Shown: positions 1-8,107, numbered from the stretch's first letter. The stretch is DNA of 13,324 bases from Deltaproteobacteria bacterium (GCA_030604545.1 JAUVVS010000015.1:1-13324), one strand, 5' to 3'. The notes: generated from the sequence alone by a model not told the origin. A program made the numbers and translations.

Positions 1-108
1 ACCGCCTTTATGCGGTTGTAGTTCACTTTTGTATGTTGGGTGTCAATCGTGACTTTCCTGTGATTGGAACATCCGTTTTATTGTTTAACTGATTATGGGA
101 CAACAGAG

Positions 109-1866
109 ATGGAAAGGAAAAAAAAGAATATAACGCCAATGGACCCACCTCCATTTATTGACTCATTGAGAGGAGCTATTCTAATTGATCAGTCAGGTAA
201 AATAATCTCTTGTGACTCTGCAGTTGAGGAAATATTAGATCTTCCTCAATCTATGATTGAAGAAGCAAATTTTGATGATGTCATGTCGACAGTGACAAGC
301 AATAGTTGGCGTGAACTGAAAGGCAAAAAAGAACAGTACAATGGTTGGCTAAAAGTACATAATAAAAATTTTTATGTGGAAATGATAAAATTTCATTCTG
401 AGCATATTAATAGTATCACTTTATGTATATTGTATGATTCTTCGAATCAAAAAAATTCAGACAATGAGATGGAAGTCTATCAAAGTATGATTGAAGAGAT
501 GGTAACCGCAATAGAATCATCCTATGATGGTTTTTTTCTAACAGATGGAGACGGAAATATTCTTCGAGTCAATAAATCTTGGGAGAAAATAACGGGCGTG
601 TCTGCTCGAGATGTGATTGGTAGAAACGTATTTGATCTTGAAAAGAAGGGATATTTTTCTCGATCTGTGTCTCGACTTGCCTTAGTCCAAAAAAAATCAT
701 TCACCCTTCAAAAGAAATGGTTTACCGGAAAAGAAGTTTTGGTAACTGCCAGTCCGATACTTGATAAAGATGACAATATAAAAATGATAATTTGCAATGT
801 CAGGGATCTTGGAGATATTAGAAGACTTTCTGCGCAATTGAAAAAATCTGACATGGATTATAAATATTACCAGAATAAAGTTAATAATCTTAAAAAAAGA
901 GTTTTTGAGGATCATCATATCGTTGCAGAGTCAAAGGAGATGATAAACATTCTCGAGTTGTCTGATCGAGTTAAATCAATTGAAGCACCGATATTGATAA
1001 CCGGAGAGACCGGGGTCGGAAAGGAAGTTGTCGCATCATACATACACAGAAATTCTTCAAGGTCAGCTTCCGGCCCTTTCATCACAATAAATTGTGGCGC
1101 GATACCCGAGAATTTACTCGAATCGGAATTGTTTGGCTATGAACCAGGGGCATTTACCGGCGCCAGTGAAAAAGGAAAAGATGGCATTTTTGAATCGGCT
1201 GAAGGAGGGACCCTTTTATTAGATGAAATAGGTGACTTGCCTCTTCATCTCCAGGTAAAGCTATTGCGAGTTCTTCAAGAATCTCAGATTATGAAGATTG
1301 GGGGCAGAACACCGATCAAAATAGACGTGCGAATTATTTCAGCAACAAACCGCGATTTGGAAAAAATGATCATCGATAATAGTTTTAGGCAAGATTTATA
1401 TTTTAGATTAAATGTTATACCAATACATATTCCACCACTAAGATCTCGCCGAGATGACATCTTGCATTTGACAGAATTATTTTTTTACAAGGCTAATATA
1501 AAATACAAGAAAGATGTCAGTTTGTCACGAGATGCTCTAGATTATCTTCTGTGCTACAAATGGCCCGGTAATGTAAGAGAATTAGTTAATATAATTGAGA
1601 GACTGGTGATTATTACTCCAAATTCGTCTGTTACTCCAGAATGTCTACCGAATTATATCCGTGAGGCGGGGATGACCACGCCCAGTTGTGGGAGTGGTAA
1701 TTTTAAAGAAAAAATGCGCGAGTTTGAAGTTAATCTTATAAATCATTCGATAGAAAAGTACGGGAGTGTTGGTAGAGCCGCCAAATATTTAGAAATAGAT
1801 ACTACTACAATCTATCGGAAGCTCAAGGGTGCAAAAACGCATCGAACCGATGCAAAATCGCACTGA
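109..1866 (+). CDS. PAS-domain sigma-54-dependent transcriptional activator
   Basis: This is an enhancer-binding protein that would open sigma-54 promoters in response to a small signal. From the ATG at 109 (585 aa) I see a first PAS-like segment at about residues 15-110, a second at about 130-235, a short coiled linker, and a complete AAA+ domain at about 270-500. The AAA+ domain has Walker A GETGVGKE (299-306), the sigma-54 contact loop GAFTGA (347-352), Walker B GGTLLLDE (366-373) and the FRQDLYFRL arginine-finger segment (426-434). A Fis-type helix-turn-helix lies at about 535-573. The ATG at 109 has GGGA eight bases upstream; a TTG at 64 is open but lacks a ribosome site. There is no phosphoacceptor receiver domain, so sensing should be through PAS. 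The architecture resembles PrdR, the proline reductase activator of clostridia, and the gene lies directly upstream of the transporter and reductase genes, so it is probably their local activator. The ligand is unknown. Confidence 0.93.
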   Translation: MERKKKNITPMDPPPFIDSLRGAILIDQSGKIISCDSAVEEILDLPQSMIEEANFDDVMSTVTSNSWRELKGKKEQYNGWLKVHNKNFYVEMIKFHSEHINSITLCILYDSSNQKNSDNEMEVYQSMIEEMVTAIESSYDGFFLTDGDGNILRVNKSWEKITGVSARDVIGRNVFDLEKKGYFSRSVSRLALVQKKSFTLQKKWFTGKEVLVTASPILDKDDNIKMIICNVRDLGDIRRLSAQLKKSDMDYKYYQNKVNNLKKRVFEDHHIVAESKEMINILELSDRVKSIEAPILITGETGVGKEVVASYIHRNSSRSASGPFITINCGAIPENLLESELFGYEPGAFTGASEKGKDGIFESAEGGTLLLDEIGDLPLHLQVKLLRVLQESQIMKIGGRTPIKIDVRIISATNRDLEKMIIDNSFRQDLYFRLNVIPIHIPPLRSRRDDILHLTELFFYKANIKYKKDVSLSRDALDYLLCYKWPGNVRELVNIIERLVIITPNSSVTPECLPNYIREAGMTTPSCGSGNFKEKMREFEVNLINHSIEKYGSVGRAAKYLEIDTTTIYRKLKGAKTHRTDAKSH

Positions 1867-1882
1867 AAGTTGCAAGATGCCG
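1830..1882 (+). promoter_or_regulatory. Phased TGC-N6-GCA repeats, candidate enhancer for the sigma-54 activator
   Basis: TGCAAAAACGCA (1830-1841) and TGCAAAATCGCA (1851-1862) are near-identical dyads of the form TGC-N6-GCA. A weaker third copy, TGCAAGATGCCG, lies at 1871-1882. Starts are 21 and 20 bases apart, about two helical turns, so they would lie on one DNA face. They overlap the last codons of the activator gene and lie about 160-215 bases upstream of the candidate -24/-12 element at 2044, a normal distance for an upstream activating sequence. GCATCG/CGATGC between the first two copies also forms a small perfect dyad. The repeats are seen directly; that the adjacent activator binds them is inference. 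Confidence 0.45.
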
Positions 1883-2290
1883 ATATAAAAATAAAATTAT
1901 CTCCTTCATCCTCTAGTGCCTGATTGATTGGAAGTAAAATCGCAGTATCCAGATACTTTTCAACTGTAAATCAAAAACGCTTTTGTTAACGTAACGATCT
2001 GGAAAACATAGGTATTTCTATCTTTCAAAAACTTCTTTGATTCGGGCACAATTAGTGCAGATTAATAGCTCAGGTGAATGTTATTCAGCCTTAGTGGCTC
2101 TATACAATGATTTACTCTGAAAGAACCGATTTCACATTGTGCTAGTGAGGAAGCCTGCAAAAAGGTCAAAAGATGATTGCCGACAATTCTCAAATTTTGC
2201 TTTGAGGTCACCATAATATTTGCAATCTCTGGGACAACATTTAGGTTGAGTCAAGGAGGCAATTACGCCTAACACAATGGAGGTTTTTGT
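1867..2290 (+). other. 424-base control region without a gene
   Basis: No convincing reading frame is present between the activator stop and tctC. The stretch is AT-rich. It holds the tail of the phased repeats, an inverted repeat TCCAGAT (1948-1954) / ATCTGGA (1997-2003) just upstream of the candidate promoter, the -24/-12 element at 2044-2059, and a leader of about 220 bases before tctC. Near its end there are two Shine-Dalgarno-like runs, AAGGAGG (2253-2259) and GGAGG (2279-2283). The second is correctly spaced for tctC. Confidence 0.7.
2044..2059 (+). promoter_or_regulatory. Candidate sigma-54 (-24/-12) promoter for the transporter-reductase operon
   Basis: GGGCAC-AATTA-GTGCA matches the consensus TGGCAC-N5-TTGCW with the invariant GG and GC exactly ten bases apart. 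It differs only at the first T and the first T of TTGC. It lies between the sigma-54 activator gene and the first operon gene, which is where such a promoter is expected. Transcription would begin near 2070 and give a leader of about 220 bases. No start site can be proved from sequence alone. Confidence 0.5.
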
Positions 2291-3268
2291 ATGAAATGCT
2301 CGAGGTTAGTTAGCAGCACTATTCTGTGTTTAATGATTTCTTTTGCAAGTTTCTCGCTAGCAGCTGATTTCCCGACAAAAGATATCAGAATGATTTGTCC
2401 ATGGGATGCCGGTGGCGGTGCAGACGGTATTACAAGAACGATTAGCCACTATGCGCAATCACATTTACCAGCATCGATCTATGTCGAGAACCTGACCGGA
2501 GGAGTTACCGGGCCTGCGGTTTTTGAAGTTATGTCATCACGTCCGGATGGCTACACTCTTGGTACTTTAACCTATGATAGTGTTATCACGATTCCGCGGA
2601 AAAAGATGATACCTGGTTATGATCTTAAAAAATTGAAATACATCGCTAACATAACCAGAGAGGGATACGGGCTCATTACACACAAAAACGCTCCGTGGAA
2701 AACCCTCGATGATTTAATTGTCGATGCCAAAAAGAGACCAAAAAAAATCACGATTGGTATTCTCGGATTCGGTGGAGTGAGTCATTTACCTTTGATCGAA
2801 TTTGAAGAAATGGCCGGTGTCGAATTCAAATACATCCCTTATAAGGGATCTGCCGCGCAAAACGAAGCTTTATTAATGACGGAAGTTGATATAATTTCAA
2901 CCAGTATAGGTGACGCATTTTCAGTTTTAGAAACGGGCGATGCTCGTGGTATTGCGGTAATGGAGTCTGAGAGAAATCCCAAAGCGCCGAATATTCCGAC
3001 CTTTAAAGAAGAAGGATACGATTTGGTGCGAGGAAGTTTCTTGTTGATAGCTGCTCCTGCAGGAATCCCTGATAATCGAGCCAAGATCTTGGAAGAGGCC
3101 TTTAAAAAAGCTTATAATGATCCGAAATTTCTCGAATGGGCTGACAAAGTCGGTGTTGAAGCGGCATGGATGAATAGTCAGGAAACTGAGAGGTTCGTAT
3201 TCGAGACAAAGGATCGAATCAATAAATTGATGGATGATTTGGTTGAGCAAGGTATTCTCAAAGAATAG
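2291..3268 (+). CDS. tctC: TctC-family periplasmic solute-binding protein of a TTT transporter
   Basis: This protein captures the transported solute in the periplasm and delivers it to TctAB. The 325-residue product starts with a Sec signal peptide (basic start, hydrophobic core, cleavage most likely after SLA, near residue 24). The mature start FPTKDIRMICPWDAGGGAD is the hallmark first ligand-binding loop of the family. The family's mid-protein IPYKGSAAQ motif and the later PNIPTFKEEGYDL segment are also present, and length is typical. GGAGG at 2279-2283 is seven bases from the ATG. Family members mostly bind carboxylates or amino-acid-like anions, which suits a substrate for a reductase of the glycine, sarcosine or betaine type. 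The exact ligand cannot be read from sequence. It is the first gene of the putative operon and is followed by a long stem-loop that may allow it to be made in excess over the membrane subunits. Confidence 0.95.
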   Translation: MKCSRLVSSTILCLMISFASFSLAADFPTKDIRMICPWDAGGGADGITRTISHYAQSHLPASIYVENLTGGVTGPAVFEVMSSRPDGYTLGTLTYDSVITIPRKKMIPGYDLKKLKYIANITREGYGLITHKNAPWKTLDDLIVDAKKRPKKITIGILGFGGVSHLPLIEFEEMAGVEFKYIPYKGSAAQNEALLMTEVDIISTSIGDAFSVLETGDARGIAVMESERNPKAPNIPTFKEEGYDLVRGSFLLIAAPAGIPDNRAKILEEAFKKAYNDPKFLEWADKVGVEAAWMNSQETERFVFETKDRINKLMDDLVEQGILKE

Positions 3269-3278
3269 ACAATATCAT

Positions 3279-3319
3279 CAAATGGGATATTAATTATTAG
3301 ACTATTGATATCCCATTTG
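3279..3319 (+). promoter_or_regulatory. 16-bp stem-loop between tctC and tctB
   Basis: CAAATGGGATATTAAT (3279-3294) pairs along its full length with ATTGATATCCCATTTG (3304-3319), with one G-U pair and a 9-base loop. It begins ten bases after the tctC stop. The following bases are not a clean T-run, so it is more likely a partial terminator or a 3'-end stabiliser of tctC mRNA than a full stop. Such structures often let a binding protein be expressed above its membrane partners. Confidence 0.65.
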
Positions 3320-3366
3320 TTGTATATGATTTATCTGCTCTAACGGTCGAACTTCAAGGGATATTT

Positions 3367-3849
3367 ATGAAAATTAAACGTTCTGACAAATATACTATTC
3401 TTGTACTTTCCTTTTTCACTCTAATTTACATAGTAGGAACAATAGATTTAGGCGCACCATTTAATCAAGGTGCAGAACCGAGCTTAAGCGTTTTCCCATG
3501 GATCATAATTTGTGCCATGATAATAGGTATTATTGGGTACTATATAGGATCAATAAAAGAATACTCGGGTGAGGAGGAAGGTGAAAAATCGGTATTTCTA
3601 AGCATAGCAAAACCGCTCTCTGGATGTCTCATCATAGGGTTATTCATTCTATTATTCTTTTTTCTTGGATATTGGATTGCTTCTGTATTCCTCTGTTTTT
3701 TCACGGCAATTATGTTTGAGTACGAATCATCGAATATGCGAAAAACAGTAATTATAGCTGCTCTCGTGTCTGTATTAATACCCATTATAGGGTATTTTTT
3801 TTATCAGAAACTTTTTCACATTCGATTACCGGAGGGAATAATATGGTAG
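3367..3849 (+). CDS. tctB: TctB-family small membrane subunit of a TTT transporter
   Basis: The 160-residue protein has four hydrophobic helices at about residues 8-26, 41-61, 84-112 and 123-147, a charged cytoplasmic stretch rich in Glu between helices two and three, and the C-terminal LFHIRLPEGIIW segment usual for TctB. Length and helix count fit the family. The AEPSLSVFPWII segment corresponds to the G-x-x-x-FP motif after the first helix. It would form the membrane complex with TctA. AAGGG at 3356-3360 is six bases from the ATG, and the last seven bases overlap tctA, so the two are translationally coupled. TctB is always poorly conserved, so the call rests partly on its position between tctC and tctA. 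Confidence 0.9.
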   Translation: MKIKRSDKYTILVLSFFTLIYIVGTIDLGAPFNQGAEPSLSVFPWIIICAMIIGIIGYYIGSIKEYSGEEEGEKSVFLSIAKPLSGCLIIGLFILLFFFLGYWIASVFLCFFTAIMFEYESSNMRKTVIIAALVSVLIPIIGYFFYQKLFHIRLPEGIIW

Positions 3850-5348
3850 AAGAAATAATTCTCGGGTTTGCCACATTATTTAGCCTCTCAGTTTTTTTAT
3901 ATCTGATAATTGGTTTTTTGGTCGGCTTATTTTTTGGAATAGTACCCGGATTAACAGGAACTTTGGCCATAGCCTTATTGTTACCGATTACATTTGCTAT
4001 GGACCCGGTCAACGCCCTTGTTATGGCCATGGGTATTTTTGTGTCAGGTATATATTCGGGAAGTATCACCGGAACCGTGGTTAACATTCCTGGAACTCCT
4101 GGTGGGGCAGTGACTTCTATAGAAGGATACCCTCTGATGCTCAAAGGAAGAGGTGCCGACGCTCTAACCCATGGTGCCTTTGGTTCTTTTATCGGTGGGG
4201 TCGGTGGCGTGCTAATACTGATGTTTTTTTGCCCTATCATTGCCAAAGGCGCCCTTATGCTTCATACCATAGACAGGTTTTCGCTCATTGTACTGTCTCT
4301 GGTTGCTGTGTGCATAGCCAGTAAAGGGAGCGTGGCTAAAGGAGTTATTGCTACTGTCATAGGCATAATGCTTGGCACAATTGGTATAGACTCTCAAGTA
4401 CCTGTGGCACGGTTTAATTATGGCTTTGTTTCCATGACGGAAGGAATAGAACTACTACCGGCTATAATCGGTATTTTTGCTATCAGTGAATTACTGTTCC
4501 AAATAGAAATAGGACTAGCAAAACTTCCTACGATTATTGATGTGAAAAGCATCAAATTTTTGCGTAAGGATTTCATTCCCAAATTTCTTGATATTAAGAG
4601 TATTGGGGCAAAACTATATATAAAAAGCACTGTTATAGGGAATCTGGTAGGTGCGTTGCCTGGTGCAGGAGCCGCTATGGCCGGCTTTATTTCATACGCC
4701 GAGGCAAAAAGGAGTTCCAAACGCCCAGAAGATTACGGCAAGGGAACAATAGAAGGAATTGCAGCGGTGGAATCTGCTAACAACTCCATGTGCGCCGGGG
4801 CAATGATCCCGCTGCTTACTATTGGCATTCCAGGAGACGCTGTAACAGCAATGGTACTGGGAATGTTCAAGATCCAAGGCATTGTGCCAGGACCAACATT
4901 ATTTGCTAAGTCTATGCACCTGATAGCACCGATGTATGCCGCACTTATGGTTGGTTCTATCTTAATCCCGATTTCACTCTGGCTCTTTGGGCCATATTAT
5001 CTAAAAATGACTCAGATCAGAAGATCTGTACTGTATCCATTTATAGCACTTGTAGCGATGATCGGTGCTTTCTCTGCTACCTTTTCTGAGTTCCAGATGA
5101 TTGTCGCTTTGGTTCTCGGTATCGTTACCTATCTTCTTAGAAAACAAGGCTTTCCGTCTGTCCCTCTGCTTATGGGATTGATTTTAGGTCCGATGGCGGA
5201 AGATTATTTAAGAAGAGCCTTGATGATAAGTGATGGCAATTTTATGATTTTCTTTATGAGGCCGTTTAGTTTGTCGTTTCTCATTCTTGCAGTAATTTTC
5301 GCGTATTTCCTGGGTTTTAAACAAAGGAAAGTTCTCGAAGCAATGTAA
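3843..5348 (+). CDS. tctA: TctA-family large membrane subunit of a TTT transporter
   Basis: This is the main permease of the tripartite tricarboxylate-type, secondary (ion-driven) transporter in the inner membrane. The 501-residue product has about ten to twelve hydrophobic helices. It also has the two family signatures: VVNIPGTPGGAVTSIEGYP near residue 85 and, in the second half, AVESANNSMCAGAMIPLLTIGIPGD, each carrying the Pro-Gly-Thr/Asp motif placed at the substrate site in this family. GGAGGG at 3833-3838 precedes the ATG, which overlaps the end of tctB. The reductase genes begin 30 bases after its stop with no terminator between, which ties uptake to reduction in one transcript. Confidence 0.96.
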   Translation: MVEEIILGFATLFSLSVFLYLIIGFLVGLFFGIVPGLTGTLAIALLLPITFAMDPVNALVMAMGIFVSGIYSGSITGTVVNIPGTPGGAVTSIEGYPLMLKGRGADALTHGAFGSFIGGVGGVLILMFFCPIIAKGALMLHTIDRFSLIVLSLVAVCIASKGSVAKGVIATVIGIMLGTIGIDSQVPVARFNYGFVSMTEGIELLPAIIGIFAISELLFQIEIGLAKLPTIIDVKSIKFLRKDFIPKFLDIKSIGAKLYIKSTVIGNLVGALPGAGAAMAGFISYAEAKRSSKRPEDYGKGTIEGIAAVESANNSMCAGAMIPLLTIGIPGDAVTAMVLGMFKIQGIVPGPTLFAKSMHLIAPMYAALMVGSILIPISLWLFGPYYLKMTQIRRSVLYPFIALVAMIGAFSATFSEFQMIVALVLGIVTYLLRKQGFPSVPLLMGLILGPMAEDYLRRALMISDGNFMIFFMRPFSLSFLILAVIFAYFLGFKQRKVLEAM

Positions 5349-5378
5349 GTGAAATCTTTATGCGGTAAAGGAGACAAG

Positions 5379-6731
5379 ATGAACAAGAAAATACGTTGTA
5401 TACATTATCTGAATCAGTTTTTCGGCCAGGTAGGCGCTGAAGAGGAAGCTAATTTCCCCCTTGTCTTTAAGGAAGGACCGGTGGGTCCTGGAACTGTACT
5501 TGAACGCGCTTTGGGCAGTGAAGGCGATATTATAGGAACCATTATTTCTGGTGACAACTATTTCGTTGAGAACAAAGACGCAGCACTCAGAGAAATTGAA
5601 ATCATACTTGAGAAATTTAAGCCGAATCTTGTGATCGCTGGTCCGGCTTTTGGAGCAGGTAGATATGGATTGGCGTGCGCAGAGGTTTGTCGACTCGTCC
5701 AAAAAAAAGGCATCAGTGCTGTTACCTCAATGTCGACGGACAATCCTGGTGTAATCGAGCATGGCCGGGAACTTTTTATTTTTCCGATAGATGGCGTTAC
5801 TTCCATGAAGCCAACACTTGAAAAGGTACTTGAATTCGGAAAACGCCTTGTCTTGGGGGGGACTATCGGCAGAGCCAAGGAAGAAGGATATATGCCGAGA
5901 GGGATTCGAGTAGCGGGAACAGCTAAAGAGGTGGGCTATAAAAGAGCTGTTGACATGTTGGTTAAAAAACTGCGGGGAGAGTCGTTTAAGACAGAGATAC
6001 CAGTAATACTCCCTAACAAAGTAAACCCGGCCAAGGCAATAAAAGACCTCAGTAAGGCAAAGATAGCCCTTATTACAACATGCGGGTTAATTCCGAAAGG
6101 AAATCCAGACAACCAAGTTTCCCGAGACCCTGATCGATATCACAGCTATTCTGTGGAAGGGATGACGCAACTAGAAACAGGGAAGTGGGAGGCCTTTCAT
6201 TCAGGGTACTTTTGTGACATCGCGACAAATGAACCCAATTACATTGTTCCATTGAGACAGATCAAGGTGCTTGAGTCGCAGAACATGGTCGGAAGTGTTC
6301 ACCCGACTATTTATTCACTAGCCGGAGTCAATGGTGCAGTAGCCAATGCAATTGAAATAGGCCGTGGCCTGGCTGCAGAGCTTAAAGAAGCAAAAGTTGA
6401 TGGGGTGTTACTCACAGCGGCCTGAGGTACCTGTAATCGTTGCGGCGCAACGATAGTCAAAGAAATTGAACGACAAGGAATTCCTGTCGCGATGGTCTCC
6501 GCTATTTATGGTTTGGCATTAAGTGTAGGCGCAAATCGAGTAATAAAAGGAGCTAAAATAGAGCATGTGCTTGGAGATCCTAAAATGGGCTCTGAAAAAG
6601 ATCGAGCCTATAGTCTGAATTTGGTTCGTATAGCCCTCAAAACGCTTGAACAGGAAGTGCCGGAACCAACACTTTTCGACCCTTATGAATTAATCAAAAT
6701 GGAAAAGAAGGAGGTTAGTGATGCGGCTTGA
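5379..6731 (+). CDS. Component B selenoprotein subunit of a glycine/sarcosine/betaine-type reductase (UGA = Sec at residue 349)
   Basis: The frame runs through an in-frame TGA at 6423-6425 and ends at 6731, giving 450 residues. The TGA falls exactly at the family's selenocysteine, in the motif U-GTCNRCGATIVKEIER, so it is a decoded codon and not a stop. Before it lie family segments such as HYLNQFF near the start and AGPAFGAGRYG. After it lies SVGANR. U349 is three residues before C352, a redox-like U-x-x-C, and C355 follows. In known systems this subunit pairs with the pyruvoyl subunit, binds the amine substrate and passes its carbon skeleton to GrdA. AAAGGAG at 5367-5373 fixes the ATG at 5379 over an upstream GTG at 5349. 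The tail after the Sec domain is rich in Glu/Lys. GrdB, GrdF and GrdH (glycine, sarcosine, betaine) cannot be separated by eye, so no symbol is given. In the classical operon this gene follows the grdE-type gene; here it precedes it. Confidence 0.93.
6436..6454 (+). promoter_or_regulatory. SECIS hairpin for the component B selenoprotein
   Basis: ATCGTTGC (6436-6443) and GCAACGAT (6447-6454) form a perfect 8-bp stem with a GGC loop. The stem begins ten bases after the UGA at 6423-6425 and its loop is 18 bases beyond it, inside the distance window known for bacterial SECIS elements bound by SelB. The sequence also codes for the conserved NRCGAT segment, so it serves both roles. Confidence 0.75.
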
Positions 6732-8010
6732 TATTGGGACATTTCCTGTCACTGAAGTTGTGTTCGGTCCTAAAACAAAATGGAACAATGGGATCTTAGA
6801 GATTAATGAAGATGAGTTGCTGGCACCAGTACTGAGTGATCCACGGATTACGAAAGCAAAAATAGAGATAGCTCGCCCAGGTGAATCAGTACGGATTTGG
6901 CCGGTTAGAGATGTGATTGAACCACGGATAAAAGTTGAAGGACCCGGAACCGTTTATCCTGGGACATGTGACAGGCCAGTGACTACGGTAGGGGAGGGTG
7001 TTACACATCGCTTATCCGGAGTTTGCGTAGTAGAAGTTGCTGATATTCCGCAACATGAAAAAGGTGGGGATTTTATAGAACTGTATCTCGATATGGTTGG
7101 TCCATGGGCTGATATAACCCCTTATTCTTCTTTGATAAATATTTGTGTAGTGCTGGAAGCTGATCCGGATCTTCATATAGATAGTAAAAACAGAGCCGTT
7201 CATCAGGCCTGTTTAAATGTTTCAGACTCCTTGGCAGCGACAGTAAAAGAGCAAACTCCACCAAAGACTGAAACGTTCGATTTAAGTACTGATGACGACT
7301 CTCTGCCAGGAGTTGTATTTATCCCCTGTATTCACTCACCAGAACATATGTCTGGTTCGCTGAATACTTTCTGTATATCGATATATGGTATTTCGAGGTT
7401 AATGTCTCCTTGGATATTGCATCCCAATGAAATCTTGGATGGTGCAATTTCATGTCCTTATCGAACTGCTTTTGCGACCTCTTGGGCCATGGTTAACAAT
7501 CCAATTTTATTGGAATTATATCGTCGCCATGGTACCGATTTGAATCTCAAAACATGTATTGCTTTAAAGACTGAATGGACTACCCAACAAGAAAAAGATT
7601 TGATGGGTCAGCAAACAGCTAAAATGGCTAAAATGTGTGGAGCTGATGGTGTGATTGTCACATGGGATGCCGGAGGCAATGAATTCATGGAAGTTGTTAG
7701 GGTCGTTCAGCATTGCGAAAAAAACAATATCAAAACTGTCTTTTTGACTAGTGAGGATCTTTCATCAGAAGGGGTATCGACGATGTTAGAACCTGTTGAG
7801 GAGGCTGATGCGATGATTAGTACAGGCTTTTTCCTAGGTGATGCTTTAGGACTTGGAAAAATACCAGCAGTAGATCGAGTAATTGGTTCGCCCGAATTTA
7901 TAGTTGGAGCGCTGAGGGAAGGTGTGATTCCAACACAAGGAGAATTGCCGCCACCGCGGCGGCATGATGATCATTATGGTTTTACAAATCTCACCTGTGA
8001 AGAATCCTGA
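6721..8010 (+). CDS. Component B proprotein (GrdE/GrdG/GrdI family), source of the pyruvoyl subunit
   Basis: The 429-residue protein matches the GrdE family from the start (MRLDIGTFPVTEVVFG) through IELARPGESVRI-like, VKDVIEPR-like and HPNEILDGAI segments. Known members cut themselves at a cysteine near residue 242 to give two subunits, one with an N-terminal pyruvoyl group that forms a Schiff base with the substrate amine. Here C245 in DGAISCPYRTA aligns with that cysteine, but three residues before it are missing and the usual NCVxAC surroundings are replaced. The late part is also unlike classical GrdE and ends in a Pro-rich, His-rich segment. AAGGAGG at 6708-6714 selects the ATG at 6721 over the GTG at 6718, and the first bases overlap the end of the upstream selenoprotein gene, so the two subunits are coupled. 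Glycine, sarcosine, betaine or another amine are all possible substrates; the divergence argues against simply calling it glycine-specific. Confidence 0.9.
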   Translation: MRLDIGTFPVTEVVFGPKTKWNNGILEINEDELLAPVLSDPRITKAKIEIARPGESVRIWPVRDVIEPRIKVEGPGTVYPGTCDRPVTTVGEGVTHRLSGVCVVEVADIPQHEKGGDFIELYLDMVGPWADITPYSSLINICVVLEADPDLHIDSKNRAVHQACLNVSDSLAATVKEQTPPKTETFDLSTDDDSLPGVVFIPCIHSPEHMSGSLNTFCISIYGISRLMSPWILHPNEILDGAISCPYRTAFATSWAMVNNPILLELYRRHGTDLNLKTCIALKTEWTTQQEKDLMGQQTAKMAKMCGADGVIVTWDAGGNEFMEVVRVVQHCEKNNIKTVFLTSEDLSSEGVSTMLEPVEEADAMISTGFFLGDALGLGKIPAVDRVIGSPEFIVGALREGVIPTQGELPPPRRHDDHYGFTNLTCEES

Positions 8011-8050
8011 GTACCATAATTTTCTCAAATGTAAATAATTTGCAAGTTAG

Positions 8051-8089
8051 AAAGAACCACCCCGTAGTCCTGCGACGGGGTGGTTCTTT
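8051..8089 (+). terminator. 15-bp perfect hairpin between component B and component C genes
   Basis: AAAGAACCACCCCGT (8051-8065) is followed after a 9-base loop by its exact reverse complement (8075-8089). It is GC-rich at the core and ends in TTCTTT, like an intrinsic terminator with a short T-run. The grdC ribosome site (AAAAGGAGA, 8092-8100) begins two bases later. It may partly terminate, or protect and separate the two halves of the transcript, so that component B and component C/A are made in different amounts. Full termination would need a second promoter, and I see no clear one. Confidence 0.7.
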
Positions 8090-8107
8090 GGAAAAGGAGA
8101 ATTTCCT

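Noticed and set aside
1..108. Terminator or promoter upstream of the activator
   Set aside because: ACCGC/GCGGT at 1-16 is only a 5-bp dyad without a T-run, and no -35/-10 pair is convincing.
1928..1945. A second -24/-12-like element, TTGGAAGTAAAATCGCAG
   Set aside because: GG and GC are ten bases apart, but CAC is replaced by AAG and TTGC by TCGC. It is weaker than the element at 2044 and close to the proposed enhancer.
2277..2294. Five-codon upstream reading frame overlapping the tctC start as ATGA
   Set aside because: Its only ribosome site is about 17 bases away, and the GGAGG inside it is properly spaced for tctC. It is most likely chance.
6423..6491. Nonsense mutation or sequencing error splitting the component B gene
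   Set aside because: The TGA is exactly at the family's selenocysteine position, the downstream frame keeps family motifs, and a hairpin follows at the expected distance.
8051..8089. Complete operon end at the hairpin before grdC
   Set aside because: The T-run is short, no clear new promoter lies between it and grdC, and the genes on both sides serve one enzyme. Partial termination or processing is more likely.
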